Part shown: one piece after another, positions 22,971 through 34,738 of the stretch
Position numbering within the stretch: the first letter of the stretch is position 1
Layout: every line of letters starts with the position of its first letter
Origin: Takakia lepidozioides
Lineage: Eukaryota; Streptophyta; Takakiopsida; Takakiales; Takakiaceae
Assembly: GCA_030704615.1 (NCBI GenBank)
Contig: CM060732.1
Location: 80,685,171 to 80,749,170, forward strand
DNA length: 64,000 bases
Reading direction: 5' to 3'
The notes under the pieces: generated by a model
Database searches by the model: none
What the model was told of the DNA's origin: nothing
The model's input: only the letters and a program-made list of their open reading frames with translations
Translations under genes and position numbers: made by a program

Positions 22971-23079
22971 TTCGACCTCCAGGAGGAATTGGTGAACGAG
23001 AACGGGTAGAAATGAAAGAGGAGAGGAACTTCATAACGTCCACGGACAGCTCAAAGAGCTTGAGGGACAAAAGAAAGCA

Positions 23080-25017
23080 GGATATAACAAGAGGCAGAGC
23101 AAAGCGTCATCACTGGAAAATTTGTACAAGCGATCATGGCAATGAAGTCGTCAGGGTGAGTATCCAAGACTATCACTAAATTAGATAATCATCTCAATCA
23201 AGCAGACTGTTTCGAATAGAAGTTACCCTGTGGTTTTGAGTCTCCTGGTCATGGTAATTGTCTTGGAAAGGTAGAGTGTGATTCAACCCATCAAAGGTCC
23301 TGTATATATTTACGATACCCTTCATTTGGAATTCTCAATTTGCCAGGTATAATGCAACTCCTTGCCAAATGCAACAATCTGATGAGTGAAATCGAAATGC
23401 CAGGGCAAAGTGGAGAGCTGGAGCAAGGTCCTCTGACTGTTCCATCGATGCCAAACATAGGACAAGTTCTCAATTGAAGACAGCGAATCCGTCTACAGGA
23501 TGGATTCGCCCAAATAACCTCATAGACGATGCGGCGAATGGAGAGTGCCAGGTTCAGCAGCAGATTGCCCAATACTATGACCTGGCCCACCTGTCGTCTA
23601 GTCTAACTGCAGCCCTTGCCAACAGAGACCAACCAAAGACATCTTCTTTGGAGAAGAGCATGCACTAATAGTAAGTCTTCAGCCCAATGTATGTTGGCAA
23701 GATCCAGTATCGTTGTCTTACAAAAGCAATCATCGTCTCCTGATTATGTACTCTCCTGTTATGTTCTCTCCTTCCATGGTCTTGCTCATTTTCAGTCTGG
23801 AGATAGGTTTCCTGTCACTTTCTTGCAACCTGAGTCCTTCCTCTACTCCATTGTCTCCAGGAGCTTACAATAGTGTTTATCATTTTTGCCCCCCTACATT
23901 CTTGCCCCCATTTCTTTTAAATGACACTATCTTTCTCAACAGCCAGTTTCATGGTGGCCCTGCCCTGCGAATCGGAGATGCAATACTGTACTGGGTAGTC
24001 TTGTTGATTCATTTCAGGGTGAGATCTGAAGTTGGGGAAGAGGGACGTGAGATTTAGGAGATTCCTTGTATATGGCATGAAGTATTGATGTGATGGCCAA
24101 TGACTGTATTATGCTCCAAAATAATATGCTGATTCCAGCACTCCTCTACCACCAACCCTCACGACAACTAAAAGGTATGCTCAAGCACACTCCTCTATAG
24201 AGACTTAGCAAGGGAAAGCTAGCAAACTCTCACAGTCTCAGAGTTCTTGGTTGCAGGTCAAGCAATGAGCAAAGAATGGCTCTGGCAAGGGTTCTTCTCA
24301 GATCCTTCACAGTGGTCAGACAAGCAGTGTGAGAAGGCAAGTTTGTCTTAATTTGGATGTGGAAGCACTTGTCAAGGAGGGCCTTTGATCAAAGCTGGCA
24401 TGACGATGTTTTGTGGGGTGGGTTATGTGTTCAGTTGCTTCAATTACTGACGACTGTTCTCTTGGTTTAAAAAACAAGAACAAAAGAAGTTCCTATCATT
24501 GGTTTCAGTGGCTGGTTCAAGAATAGATTGCTGAAATGTTTCCTGTGTTGTTGGAAAGATACTTGAAGCTTTTGTGGTTGTGGCTGCTGATGCCATTTGC
24601 CCCGCTGCACATTCATGGTTTTTGCAGAAAAGTCCAAGATCACCAGACTTTGGACTTGAGCACACAAGGGAGGTCTTTTGGATTGAGAGTTGGTCAAACC
24701 CTCCTTGGGTTGAAGCAGAGCTATCCGCCATGACACAAGGTCAAGCTCAATCTGCTGACGGTTTGAATGTCGATGTACACCATGGGGCTCCAGGCCAAGA
24801 ATGCAGCCGGTACTTCTTGATGATGATGATTCAAAGGGTTCAAACTAACGTAGTTAGAAAAAATTGTCATAATCAAAGTGTCACAGACGATGACTGCAGT
24901 GGTTTCGTAATCCTGTTATATGTAGCGACGAGCATATTCTCGTGAAGATGTCTTTCTTTGACGTACCATAGGAGGTTTATCCAAAAGGTTGTAACTACAA
25001 GTTTTGGATCATGCAGG
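23080..25017. other. Gene-free stretch upstream of the PPR gene
   Basis: No recognised domain. Frames at 24444-24945 on both strands overlap and show no motif. The sequence just before 25018 (TTTTGGATCATGCAG) resembles a 3' splice site, so the PPR gene may have an intron in its 5' UTR. Confidence 0.4.
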
Positions 25018-27843
25018 ATGGCAGGGGTGAATCAGTCACAGTCTTTTGAATCATGCGCCTCCACCATGACCCCTTCTTTGGAAAGAGGAGCAAGAGGGAG
25101 AGTAAAAATGAACTCTTCCAGCACTTGTGGGGATGTGAGGACACTGTGTAAGGCAGGACAACTGAAAGAGGCTCTGCACATTTTGAACCAACCAGGCCTT
25201 TTGGCAGACTGTAATACTTATGTCTGTCTCTTGCAAGAGTGCATTAAAGTTAAAGACCTAGCAGTGGGAAAGCAGGTGCACGCCCACATTATCCAGAGAC
25301 AATCGAAACCAACCACGTTTCTACTCAACACCATTGTCAACATGTATGCAAAGTGTGGGCGCTTGGTGGATGCAGGCCAAGTGTTTGACCAAATGTCTGA
25401 ACGAAATATGTACTCGTGGACTATAATGATTACAGGATATGCCAAGAATGGACGTGCTAAGGAGGCTCTCAATATTTATGAGCAAATGCAAGAAAAAAGG
25501 GTGACACCTGACAAAGTCACATTCATTTCTGTCCTGAATGCATGTGCCAGCCTAGGAGCCCTGGAAAAGGGCAAGGAGGTCCATGCTGACATCATTAAAG
25601 CTGGAATTGCACCAGATATTATTCTCGACTCTACCCTTGCTGACATGTATGCCAAATGTGGGAGTGTAAAGGATGCGCGTCAAGTATTCGACAAAATGGC
25701 TGAACGAAATGTAGTCTCGTGGAATACGATGATTGCAGGATATGCCCAGCATGGTTGTGGTAGGGAGGCTTTTGAGATGTATGAACAAATGCAACAGACA
25801 CAGGTGATGCCCAACAGGGTCACATTCATTTGCACTCTCAATGCATGTGCAAGCCTAGGAGCCCTGGAAAAGGGCAAGGAGGTCCATGCTGACATCATTA
25901 GAGCTGGAATTGCTCGAGATATCATTATGGAGAATTCCCTTATTGACATGTATGCCAAATGCGGGAGTGTAAAGGATGCACGTCAAGTGTTTGAGAATAT
26001 GGCTCAACAAGATGTGGTCTCATGGAATGCAATGACGGCAGGATATGCTCAGGATGGGTGTGGTAAGGAGGTGTTTGAAATGTACAAGCAAATGGAACGG
26101 GAAGGGGTGACACCTGACAGGGTCACTTACATTTGCCTACTCGATGTGTGTGCTAGCCTGACAGCCCTGGGAAAGGGCAAAGAGGTCCACATTGACATCA
26201 TCAAAGCTGGACTTACACCAGATGTCATTCTGGAGACCGCCCTTGTTGACATGTATTCCAAGTGCGGGAGCCTACAGGATGCACGTCAAGTGTTTGATAG
26301 CATGGGTAAACAAAATGTAGTCTCATGGACCGCAATGATTACAGGGTATGCTCAGCATGGGTCTGGTGCAGAGGCCTTAGAGATGTATCAGCAAATGATA
26401 CTGGAACGAATGATACCTAACAAGGTCACATTCATTGGTGTTCTCAATGCGTGTGCTAGCCTAGGAGCCCTGGAGAGGGGCAAGGAGGTGCATGCTGACA
26501 TCATCAGAGCTGGAATCGCTCCAGATATCATTCTGGACAATACCCTTGTCGACATGTATGCCAAATGCGGGAGCTTAGAGGATGCATGTCAAGTGTTTGG
26601 CAATATGGCTCAACAAGATGTGGTCTCTTGGAATGTGATTATTGCAGGATACACCCAGCATGGGTGTGGTAGGGAAGCTTTCAACATGTATGAGCAAATG
26701 CAAGTGAAAGGGGTGATGCCAGACAATGTCACATTCATTTGTGTTCTCAGTGCGTGTGCCAGCCTGGCAGCCCTGGAAAAGGGCAGAGAGGTCCATGCAA
26801 ATATCATCAAGTCTGGAATCCCGCCAGATATTGTTCTGGAGACTGCCCTTGCTGACATGTATGCCAAATGCGGGAGCTTAGAGGATGCATGTCAAGTGTT
26901 TGACAACATGGCTCAACAGAATTTGGTCTCCATGAATGCAATGATAGCAGGATATGCTCAGCATGGGCACGTTAGGGAGGCCCTGCAAGTGTTTGAACAA
27001 ATGCAACAGGAAGGCATAAAGCCAGACGGTATCACCTTCATTTGTGTCCTCTCTGCATGTAGTCATGTGGGCCTAGTGAATGAAGGCCGTCACTACTTTT
27101 ATTCCATGAGTCAAGATTATGGCCTCACTCCTGCAGTTGAACATTTTGGCTGCATGGTGGATCTTCTTGGTCGTGCAGGGCAGTTGGATGATGCTCATGA
27201 CTTCATTAACAAAATGCCAATCGAACCAGATGCTGGGGTGTGGGGGGCTTTGCTTGGTGCCTGCAGGATTCATGGCAATGTGGAGGTAGCAGAATGCGCA
27301 GCCAAATGTATTCTTAAGTGGGATCCACAACATGCTGCAACTTATGTGCTGCTCTCAAACATCTATGCTGCAGCTGGCAAGTGGGATGAGAAAGCAGATG
27401 TGAGAAAAATGATGGAGGATAATGGTGTCCAAAGCAAGCCAGGTTGCAGCTACATTGAGGTTGACAAACAGGTCCATACATTTGTTGTAGAAGACAAATC
27501 ACATCCACAAATCAAGGATATCCACGCCGAGCTGAAGAGATTGTCTGTGCATATGAAGGAGGCTGGGTATGTGCCTGACACGCGCTTTGTATTGCATGAT
27601 GTGGAGGAGATGAAGGAATCTTCTCTTTGCCACCACAGTGAGAAGCTGGCTATTGCTTTTGGGCTCATCAGTACTCCCCCTCGGACACCTCTCCGTGTCA
27701 TCAAGAATCTTCGGGTGTGTGGTGACTGCCACACAGCCACCAAGGTCATCTCAAAGGTTGCTGCACGAGTGATTGTTGTACGGGATGCCAACCGCTTTCA
27801 CCACTTCCAAGATGGTGTGTGTTCATGTGGAGATTACTGGTGA
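25018..27843 (+). CDS. PLS-class pentatricopeptide repeat protein with E and DYW domains
   Basis: Intronless 941-residue frame; the ATG at 25018 (MAGVNQSQSF) is the first ATG of the long open frame. Six successive P-L-S triplets can be followed by the S-motif signature MYAKCG, each with an L motif like NACASLGALEKGKEVHADII and a P motif like VSWNTMIAGYAQHG. A final P2-L2-S2 set, E1/E2 motifs and a complete DYW deaminase follow. The deaminase has the catalytic HSE (in CHHSEKLAIAFG), the CGDCH zinc site and the terminal CSCGDYW. Such proteins enter mitochondria or plastids, bind one RNA site through the repeats and convert C to U. I cannot confirm a transit peptide by eye. Length and domain order are normal. 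The internal triplets are unusually similar to each other at DNA level. The target cannot be predicted safely here. Confidence 0.95.
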   Translation: MAGVNQSQSFESCASTMTPSLERGARGRVKMNSSSTCGDVRTLCKAGQLKEALHILNQPGLLADCNTYVCLLQECIKVKDLAVGKQVHAHIIQRQSKPTTFLLNTIVNMYAKCGRLVDAGQVFDQMSERNMYSWTIMITGYAKNGRAKEALNIYEQMQEKRVTPDKVTFISVLNACASLGALEKGKEVHADIIKAGIAPDIILDSTLADMYAKCGSVKDARQVFDKMAERNVVSWNTMIAGYAQHGCGREAFEMYEQMQQTQVMPNRVTFICTLNACASLGALEKGKEVHADIIRAGIARDIIMENSLIDMYAKCGSVKDARQVFENMAQQDVVSWNAMTAGYAQDGCGKEVFEMYKQMEREGVTPDRVTYICLLDVCASLTALGKGKEVHIDIIKAGLTPDVILETALVDMYSKCGSLQDARQVFDSMGKQNVVSWTAMITGYAQHGSGAEALEMYQQMILERMIPNKVTFIGVLNACASLGALERGKEVHADIIRAGIAPDIILDNTLVDMYAKCGSLEDACQVFGNMAQQDVVSWNVIIAGYTQHGCGREAFNMYEQMQVKGVMPDNVTFICVLSACASLAALEKGREVHANIIKSGIPPDIVLETALADMYAKCGSLEDACQVFDNMAQQNLVSMNAMIAGYAQHGHVREALQVFEQMQQEGIKPDGITFICVLSACSHVGLVNEGRHYFYSMSQDYGLTPAVEHFGCMVDLLGRAGQLDDAHDFINKMPIEPDAGVWGALLGACRIHGNVEVAECAAKCILKWDPQHAATYVLLSNIYAAAGKWDEKADVRKMMEDNGVQSKPGCSYIEVDKQVHTFVVEDKSHPQIKDIHAELKRLSVHMKEAGYVPDTRFVLHDVEEMKESSLCHHSEKLAIAFGLISTPPRTPLRVIKNLRVCGDCHTATKVISKVAARVIVVRDANRFHHFQDGVCSCGDYW

Positions 27844-29215
27844 AGCAACGTCCCTGACAGAGTGTCACATTTCATCAACATGAGGGTGGAGAAGTCTCGA
27901 GTATTTTCTCAGGACTTTCTCAATCAAATAGCTAAACTGAAAGAAGGATTTCGTCATGTACTGCAACTGTGAGTGCTGCTCTCTCCGGGAGCTTCCCATA
28001 CACAATCCAAGTATCGGCATATCTAACAGCATCAGCCAAATCCTGCATTAGTAGATTTCATCTTTTGTGAGTTTCTTGAAACCCCTATCACTTCGATGAA
28101 TTCAACTTGGAATGACATTTTCCATTGTAATGAACAGGGTATTTTAACATGGTTCAGCTATACTAAATCAATCAGTGTTTGCTGTTTAGTGTTCAGGGTT
28201 CTGAGTGTTACCCAGAGAGGGAGGAGAGAGAAGGTGTGGCCACAGTAGCATTGCATCTTCTGGGTAGAAAAATAGTAAGAAGGGTCTTCACTGTCAATCT
28301 TTATTGAGTTCCTGCAAGTCCTTTATTGCTTTCAGTAAATCGGGATATCAACTTTGTTCTCAATTTTTTTTTTTAAACTGTGTATGGTGACAAAAACCCC
28401 TTCCATCAACGATTCAACAGTGACCAAACATATTCCAAATATCAGGTATTGCATAACAGTCACGTAGGTTTGCCTTTATAAAGTGAGGCTCATTGGAACC
28501 TTGACAACCATCGTCCATCTTCAATTTCACGCTAAACATTGCAATATCTTCAAAACAAAAAAATTCAAAAGCAATCCTTTTACAAGAGATTTGTTCAGCA
28601 TTTGATTGTTCTTGAGCTTCTCGAAATACAGAAAATGGTTGGAAAAACGTTCATTCACATCTCTTTCACATGTGTTAGAACTTCAGTTCTTGATGTTGCA
28701 GTGTCCTAATTTGGAAAGTCTCTAGTTATAGGGGCCAAAGTGGCAAATGTGAAACTCCTAGGAACTTGTTGTCCGTGGGCAACAATCATGAATATAAGAA
28801 AGCTAAAGAATGCAACATCACTCTTCATTTGTTTCGAAAGAATTTGAGAGTTATTTAAAAACAGGCGATAGGCCCAAGCTAGCCCAAACTTTCAAATTTG
28901 GAATACATTGAAATTTGATATTTTATCTTGAAATGACCCATATATTCTTAGTTCGAATGAGATATTTTTGAAAATATTGAGCCCATGATTGGATCAAATC
29001 ATTTAGAAAAACAAAACAACACAAAAATGATAATATATATTGATCGTGGTGTGTAGATTTGTTGTCCATGTTTTATTCAGAGCTTCTTGCCCATTGCCTT
29101 GGTTTTCTAGAATACTTTGATGGTAGTATTAGGTTGGTTGAGTAAGTTCATCTTTGAGTATTTTCTTATTTTCTTTAAGGCATATATATACAATGAGCAT
29201 TAGTGAGCCGGCTCA
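27844..29215. other. Gene-free stretch after the PPR gene
   Basis: 3' flank of the PPR gene followed by AT-rich sequence with no open frame of note and no recognised repeat. Confidence 0.45.
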
Positions 29216-30825
29216 GTCCACAACTTCGGCCTTTGTCAACTTCACAGTGGTAGCATTGTGTCGCGCACCTCACTTCGGTAATCCCCCCCCCCCTTCAAGT
29301 CATAGTTACTCGCTTTGATGCGCGCGCCTAACTCCCAAACTGGCCGCCGGGCCAACTTGGAGCTTCGGCTGCTCACTGGGACATAACGGTCCCCCTTTGC
29401 TCCTCCACAAGACCCTCTCTCAATTTGGGCCTAGTGGAAATTCCCTTTGGTTGTTGGCAGTCCGGAACAGCTCCCCACACCTTGGTCGTTTTCCGGCTCG
29501 CACGCTTACTCGCTAGTTTTTGGTCACCAACGGGCTTGCACTGTTCTCGGGGTTACTACTCCCTATATATACTTCTATGACTGTCCGCGGGGGTTTCACA
29601 AACAACCCAGTCATTTTATGGCGAACCACCACGAAAACCCTCGATGAGTCTTGGCCCACCCACCATGGCCCCATTGGACCGTGATGAGTCCCAAGACTCC
29701 CCACGACTTCCACCACAAGGTCTCCGCCCCATGGTGAGTCTTATGCCACCCCCACTAAGACCCACTAAGCTACCACCACTCCTAGTGGACCCACCCACAC
29801 CGCAACCCGGTGTGCGGGACTCCACCTAGTGAGTGCCTCCGCCTCCTTGAGTGCCTTGGGTACTCAAGGGTGCTTCAGCCCCCGTACCTATTGTTGTCAC
29901 TGCCCCCACCATAGGGGCAGCCCCTCTTGTGTCCCGACCCCCTACCCTCAAGGCAAAGGGCCGCGACACATACCCCTACCAACAGGAAGTCGATGTCCTC
30001 ATCGACTTGTCCATTTTGTAGAAACGAACATCAAAGTTGTGGCGTCCCACATCAAGGAGTTTGTTTCCATACCATGGCGTCCCATGGCAAAGAACCAAAC
30101 CCCCACTTGACTCAACTCTCCACTAGCTAGTTCGGCCGACTTCCTCCAAGTCCCGGCCAAGGGTGGAGCCTCTCAAACTCCACCCAGTGCACTTTTCTTG
30201 GCCCACTTCAAGACCAAGGAACGATCCTCCCCGAGGATCGAATCGCCTTACTGCAACAACATTGCTTACGACCGCTCATGATGTCGTTTTTGGCATCACC
30301 TTGAACCCCTTTTTGACTAGGAAGATAACCTTGAACCAACCGCGCGCCCCAATCACTACAATTGGGTCCGCCTTAGAATGTTGGCCTGAGGTACGGGAAC
30401 ACGCCGAAGCCGTACTACGACTTCGTCCCGATGTTACACGATTATAGTACGTGAACGGAAGCACGTAGATTCCGCGTTAATCCGCACTACAAGACAACCC
30501 CCTCGGTAGGGCAGTTGTAATACGCGCACGCGCCAGGTGCGCACTAGCACGTGAACTCCCAAAGAAGATGCAAGTTTTCTTACCCCTTGGATGGGAGTCA
30601 CCCGATTTCGGTACTGCGCAAACACACCGATTAATTCAATTTACCTCTCCCACTTTGTAAGCTAGCATGCATTCTACACACTAGCCAACCATACCATGCA
30701 TCACCATTCCAAACAAAATAGAAAGCACAACATTTGGAAACCATTTCATTTATAAACAAAATTTGTGCAACACAAGTTTTTGCAATCGGATTCCTGAGCT
30801 AGCTAAGCCGGACTAAGCATGCATT
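29216..30825 (-). other. Probable 3' LTR / 3' flank of the degraded Ty3 chromovirus
   Basis: The region lies directly 3' of the integrase stop of the minus-strand element. A G-run on the minus strand (complement of 30826-30839) is placed like a polypurine tract, and sequence just after it begins TGCATGC, compatible with an LTR start. No matching 5' LTR is found near 34.4 kb, so LTR limits cannot be proved. No gene is seen. Confidence 0.4.
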
Positions 30826-30862
30826 CCCCCCCCCCCCCCACGATCCAAGGTTGATGTCCCCA

Positions 30863-33800
30863 TCAACGATTCTTCCACTTTTGAGGTCGCCCTTCGAAAA
30901 CTGCAACCGCCTCAGATGCGTTTCTCAATTCTGAGGCACGCACCCAAGTTGCCTCCACTTGATGATAACCCTTCCATTTCACGAGATACTCTGTTTCTCG
31001 ATTCTTGAACCTCCTCGACTTAAGCACTGCCTCCACCTCGTACTCAGGTTCATTTTCATGATCCAACAGCACAAGTGGCGGACGCAACACTTGATGTCGA
31101 TTCGGACGTGCTTCATCTTTGAAGTAAGGCGTCAAAAAGGAGACATGGAATACCGGATGCACCTTGTTGTTTGCCAGCAGCTCCAATTCATACACATCCT
31201 CATTCATAACCTTCCGGATGCGAAAGAGCCCCGCATACGGAGGTACGAACTTCGGACTCACTTCCGGAGGTAGTCGAAAATTCTTGATGTTCAACCAGAC
31301 CTCCATGCCTGCCTCAAACTTAACTTCCCTCTGTTTCTGATTCGTCTGCCGTCCATACCGTTTCTTAGCTTTGGCAATGTTGTATTTTGCAAGCTTCAAC
31401 AAACGTTCGCGTTCTTCCAGCACCGCTGCTGCTGCCGGTTCCTCAATGTCCTGGGCGGCCCAACTTGTCGGCACCAGAGGTGCTTTTCCATAGACCAATA
31501 CGGAAGGGGAAACTCCCGTTGCAGAGTGTTTTGTGTTATTATAACAGAACTCTGCCGCATCCAAATGCTCTGATTGGTCTGCCGACACATAATTCCGCAA
31601 GATCTGCTTCACCACGGAATTCACTCTTTCCGTTTGGCCGTCCGTCGTAGGTCGGAAGGCGGTGCTCATCTTGAGCCCCGTCCCCATTTTCTTCCAAAGT
31701 GCCCTCCAAAATTTACTTGTAAACTTTGGATCGTGGTCCGAGATAATATCCTTCGGAAATCCATGATGCTTGAAGACATGGGCGAAATAAAGTCGTTTCG
31801 TCTTCTACGCTTGTCGTCTTCTACGCCATCGCCATCGCCGTCTCCTTGGTGGGAATGAAATGGCCCATTTTACTGAACCTATTCACCACCACCATGATTG
31901 CATCGAATCCTTTTGACAGCGGCATAACAGTCATGAAATCCATCGAGACACTTTCCCAAGACCCCTCTGGAATCGGCAAGGGTTGTAACAGCCCCGCTTG
32001 CTTTTTGTACTCGCTCCGGTTTTGTTGGCATGTGGTGCATGTCTTGACATACTCCTCGGCCTCCTCCCTCAGTTTGGGCCAGAAATACTCTTTCTTCAAG
32101 AGTGTCGCGGTGCGTTTGGCTCCGCCGTGGCCCGCAAACGGGCCATCGTAGCATTCTTTCAGGAGATTATTTCTGATCCCTCCCTTCGACACGTAGAGGC
32201 GCTTTGGCTTGTACCGGAGCAGTCCATTGTGCAAGTGGAACTGCGATTTAACCCCCATCCTCAACACGGACTTCGCCATCTCATCCTTCCGGTAAGCCTT
32301 TCGGATCTTCCTTTGGAGCGTCGTCTCGCCTTTGTATACCAACATGAGCTACTGCTTTCTACTTAAAACATCGGCCACCACATTGTCCCGTCCCGGTTTG
32401 TACTGGATATCCACGTCGAACACCGCCAAAGTGTCTTGCCACCTAAGTTATTTTGGGGACAACTTAGGCTGCGTGGCAAAATACTTCACCGTGACATTGT
32501 CCGTGAACACCTTCACCGGGTTGGAACCAACATAGTGGCGCCAAAGCTCAAGGCAATGCACCACCGCCTTCATTTTTTTCTCGTGCGTAGGCCACCGTCG
32601 CTCCACTTCATTCAGTTTCTTACTTTTGTAAGCCACTAGACGTCTATCCTGCATGAGTACACCCCCAATTGCGAAGTCCGACACATTTGTATGAATCTCA
32701 AATGGATGGTCGAACTCCGGGATTTTCAGGACTGGAGCTTTCGCCATCCGCTGCTTCAACTCGGCAAAAGTTTGGCCACAAAAGGTGTTCCATACCCATA
32801 CCTTGGACTTACACAAAAGGTTTGACAGCGGCCCTGCGATCTTGGCGAAATTTCTCATATACTTTCAGTAATAGGAGGCGAGTCCTAGGAAGGATCGCAC
32901 TCCCGGGACCGAAGTCGGAGGCTCCCAGTCCAATATCACCCTCACCTTTCTGTCATCCATTTTGATCCCATCCTATGTAATCACATGCCCTAGGAACTCC
33001 ACTTTTGTTACCCCGAATTTGCACTTTGAAGCTTTGGCATACAGCTTCACTTCTCGCAATTTCTGGAACACCCTTTTGAGGTGCTCCAAGTGCTCTTCCT
33101 TCGTTTTCGAATACACCAAGATGTCATCAATGTACACGATCACAAAGTCATCCAACTACACCTGGAAAAGGCTGTTCATTAGCGTGCTAAAGGTCGCGGG
33201 TGCATTGGTGAGCCCAAAAGGCATCACCAAGAACTCATACGAACCATATCTTGTCCTGCACGCGATCTTCTCCTCAGCTCCTTTCGCCACTCGGATTTGA
33301 TGGTAGCCGGAGCGCAAATCGATCCAGCTGAAATACTTCGCTCCTGCCAACCGATCGAAGAGGTCGTCGATCCTTGGCAAAGGGTACCGGTTTTTTATAG
33401 TCACCTTATTCAGCGCCCTGTAATCGACACACATCCGCAACGTCCCATCCTTCTTGTCTGCGAATAGCACCGGGGCTCCGTAAGGTGACTTACTCGGCCG
33501 GATGTACCCCTTTGACATTAGATCCTTGAGTTGGGCCTTCAGCTCGTCCAACTCTCTGTGGCTCAACCGGTAGGGCGCCTTGGCAGGCGGCTCCGATCCT
33601 GCATCACCTCTATCTTGTGGTCAACTCCTCTTCGCGGTGGCAAGCCGCTTGGTAAATCCTCCGGCATCACATCTTGGTATTTCTCCAAGATCCCCTTGAT
33701 TCAATCTGGGCTCGGTTCCCTATCGACTTCTCCTTCCACTTGTCTTACATAAAGCAAAAACTGGGGCTCGTGTGGCTCTTCCACGACCCACTTCTTTGCT

Positions 33801-34390
33801 GACAGCAGGTTTATTCGCCCTCCCACTCGGTTGGGCGTTTCCGATACCTGTAAAACTTTGCCACCATTCCCACACGGTAGCGTGACTATTCTCTTGCGGC
33901 CATCTATAACCGCTCCGGATTTGCTCAGAAAAGTCATCCCCAAAATGAGATACACTCCATCGATCTCGCAAATGGTGAAGTTCTCACGTCCCTCCAACTC
34001 CCCGAGCTGAAGAGGAACTTCGAACACCAACCTCGTCGCCAATTGTGGTTCTTCTTTGGCAGAACGCACCTCAATAGAGGCCCCCACATCACTTATCGGG
34101 AGCCCCAGCTTCTGTGCCGTTGCCGGTATCATGAAGGAGTGCGACGCTCCTGGGGAATTGAACTTCCCAACCCGGTTCCGCAAGAATGTTGGGGTCATTG
34201 TATATGTCCCAACAAAGTTCGCGCCTGGCCCCTTTTGGTTTTTTTTTTGGAGGTCCAGATTCATTATCATCATCCCTGGGATGACCTCCTCTGTCTTCCT
34301 CCTCCGCCATTTATGGCTCTGGCTTACCCCTACTCGACAGGTGTTTGCTAAGAACAATGCTCTCCCAACCCTCCTAAATCGTACCTAATC
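30863..34390 (-). pseudogene. Degraded Ty3/gypsy chromovirus polyprotein (protease, RT, RNase H, integrase, chromodomain)
   Basis: Reading right to left: an aspartic-protease-like segment (33701-34357), reverse transcriptase (33566-32973, with YIDD in [13 protein letters not shown]), RNase H (32858-32448), integrase zinc-binding and core domains (32345-30863) and a C-terminal chromodomain (YLVKWKGYHQVEATW). That order and the chromodomain define a chromovirus. It is broken: an in-frame TAG at 33156 interrupts RT just before the catalytic loop, there are frame changes between RT, RNase H and integrase, and the protease motif reads NSPGAS where a catalytic D-S/T-G is expected. Gag and the 5' LTR are missing to the right of about 34390. 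It cannot transpose by itself. Confidence 0.85.
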
Positions 34391-34735
34391 CTACTCCCTA
34401 ATGAATCCTCCCCAAGTACTAGAGGCACGTGTCACTCCCTCCGCAGTTTTAAGTGATATGACGCAATGTGCAATGAAAAAAATGTGGGTGCCAGAGGAGA
34501 GCTTCCCGGGAGGTACTTAGCATCGATTTCGTAGAAACTAACGGCCCAAAATACCCCCCACCCAACCAATAGCACCCCTCTCCACTTGGACTCAATGACA
34601 AGGAATGCAACATCCCATCGCCCACCAAGTCCTGGTGTGGAGAAAAGTGAGGGAGAGAATGGCCTCCAAGGCCTTATAAGCCCCTCCTCCACACTCGGGG
34701 CGCGCGTTGTCATCATGACTGCGCACGTTAGTAAT
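34391..34735. other. No recognised feature
   Basis: Short stretch between the truncated chromovirus and the GCGACC array. One motif-free minus-strand frame; nothing else recognised. Confidence 0.4.
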
Positions 34736-34738
34736 AGC

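Larger units (their letters stand above)
19250..23075. repeat. Dispersed repeat, copies at about 19250-19345 (+) and 22985-23075 (-)
   Basis: The plus-strand text at 19250 (TTGTCCCATAAGCTCTATGAGC, continuing through GCGGACGTTATAAAG) is matched, with substitutions, by the minus strand at about 23075-22985, which contains CTCAAGCTCTTTGAGCTG and GTGGACGTTATGAAG. Shorter related text appears near 20770 (GTCCCATAAGCCATTTGGTC). The first copy lies in an intron of the SGS3-like gene. It is probably a short non-autonomous element; ends not defined. Confidence 0.45.

Noticed and set aside
24574-24945. 123-codon frame just upstream of the PPR gene
   Set aside because: No domain, ends before the PPR ATG, and probably lies in the 5' leader or an intron.
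29447-30130. Proline-rich plus-strand frames in 29.4-30.1 kb
   Set aside because: Short, overlapping and motif-free; the region is better explained as LTR or flank of the minus-strand chromovirus.
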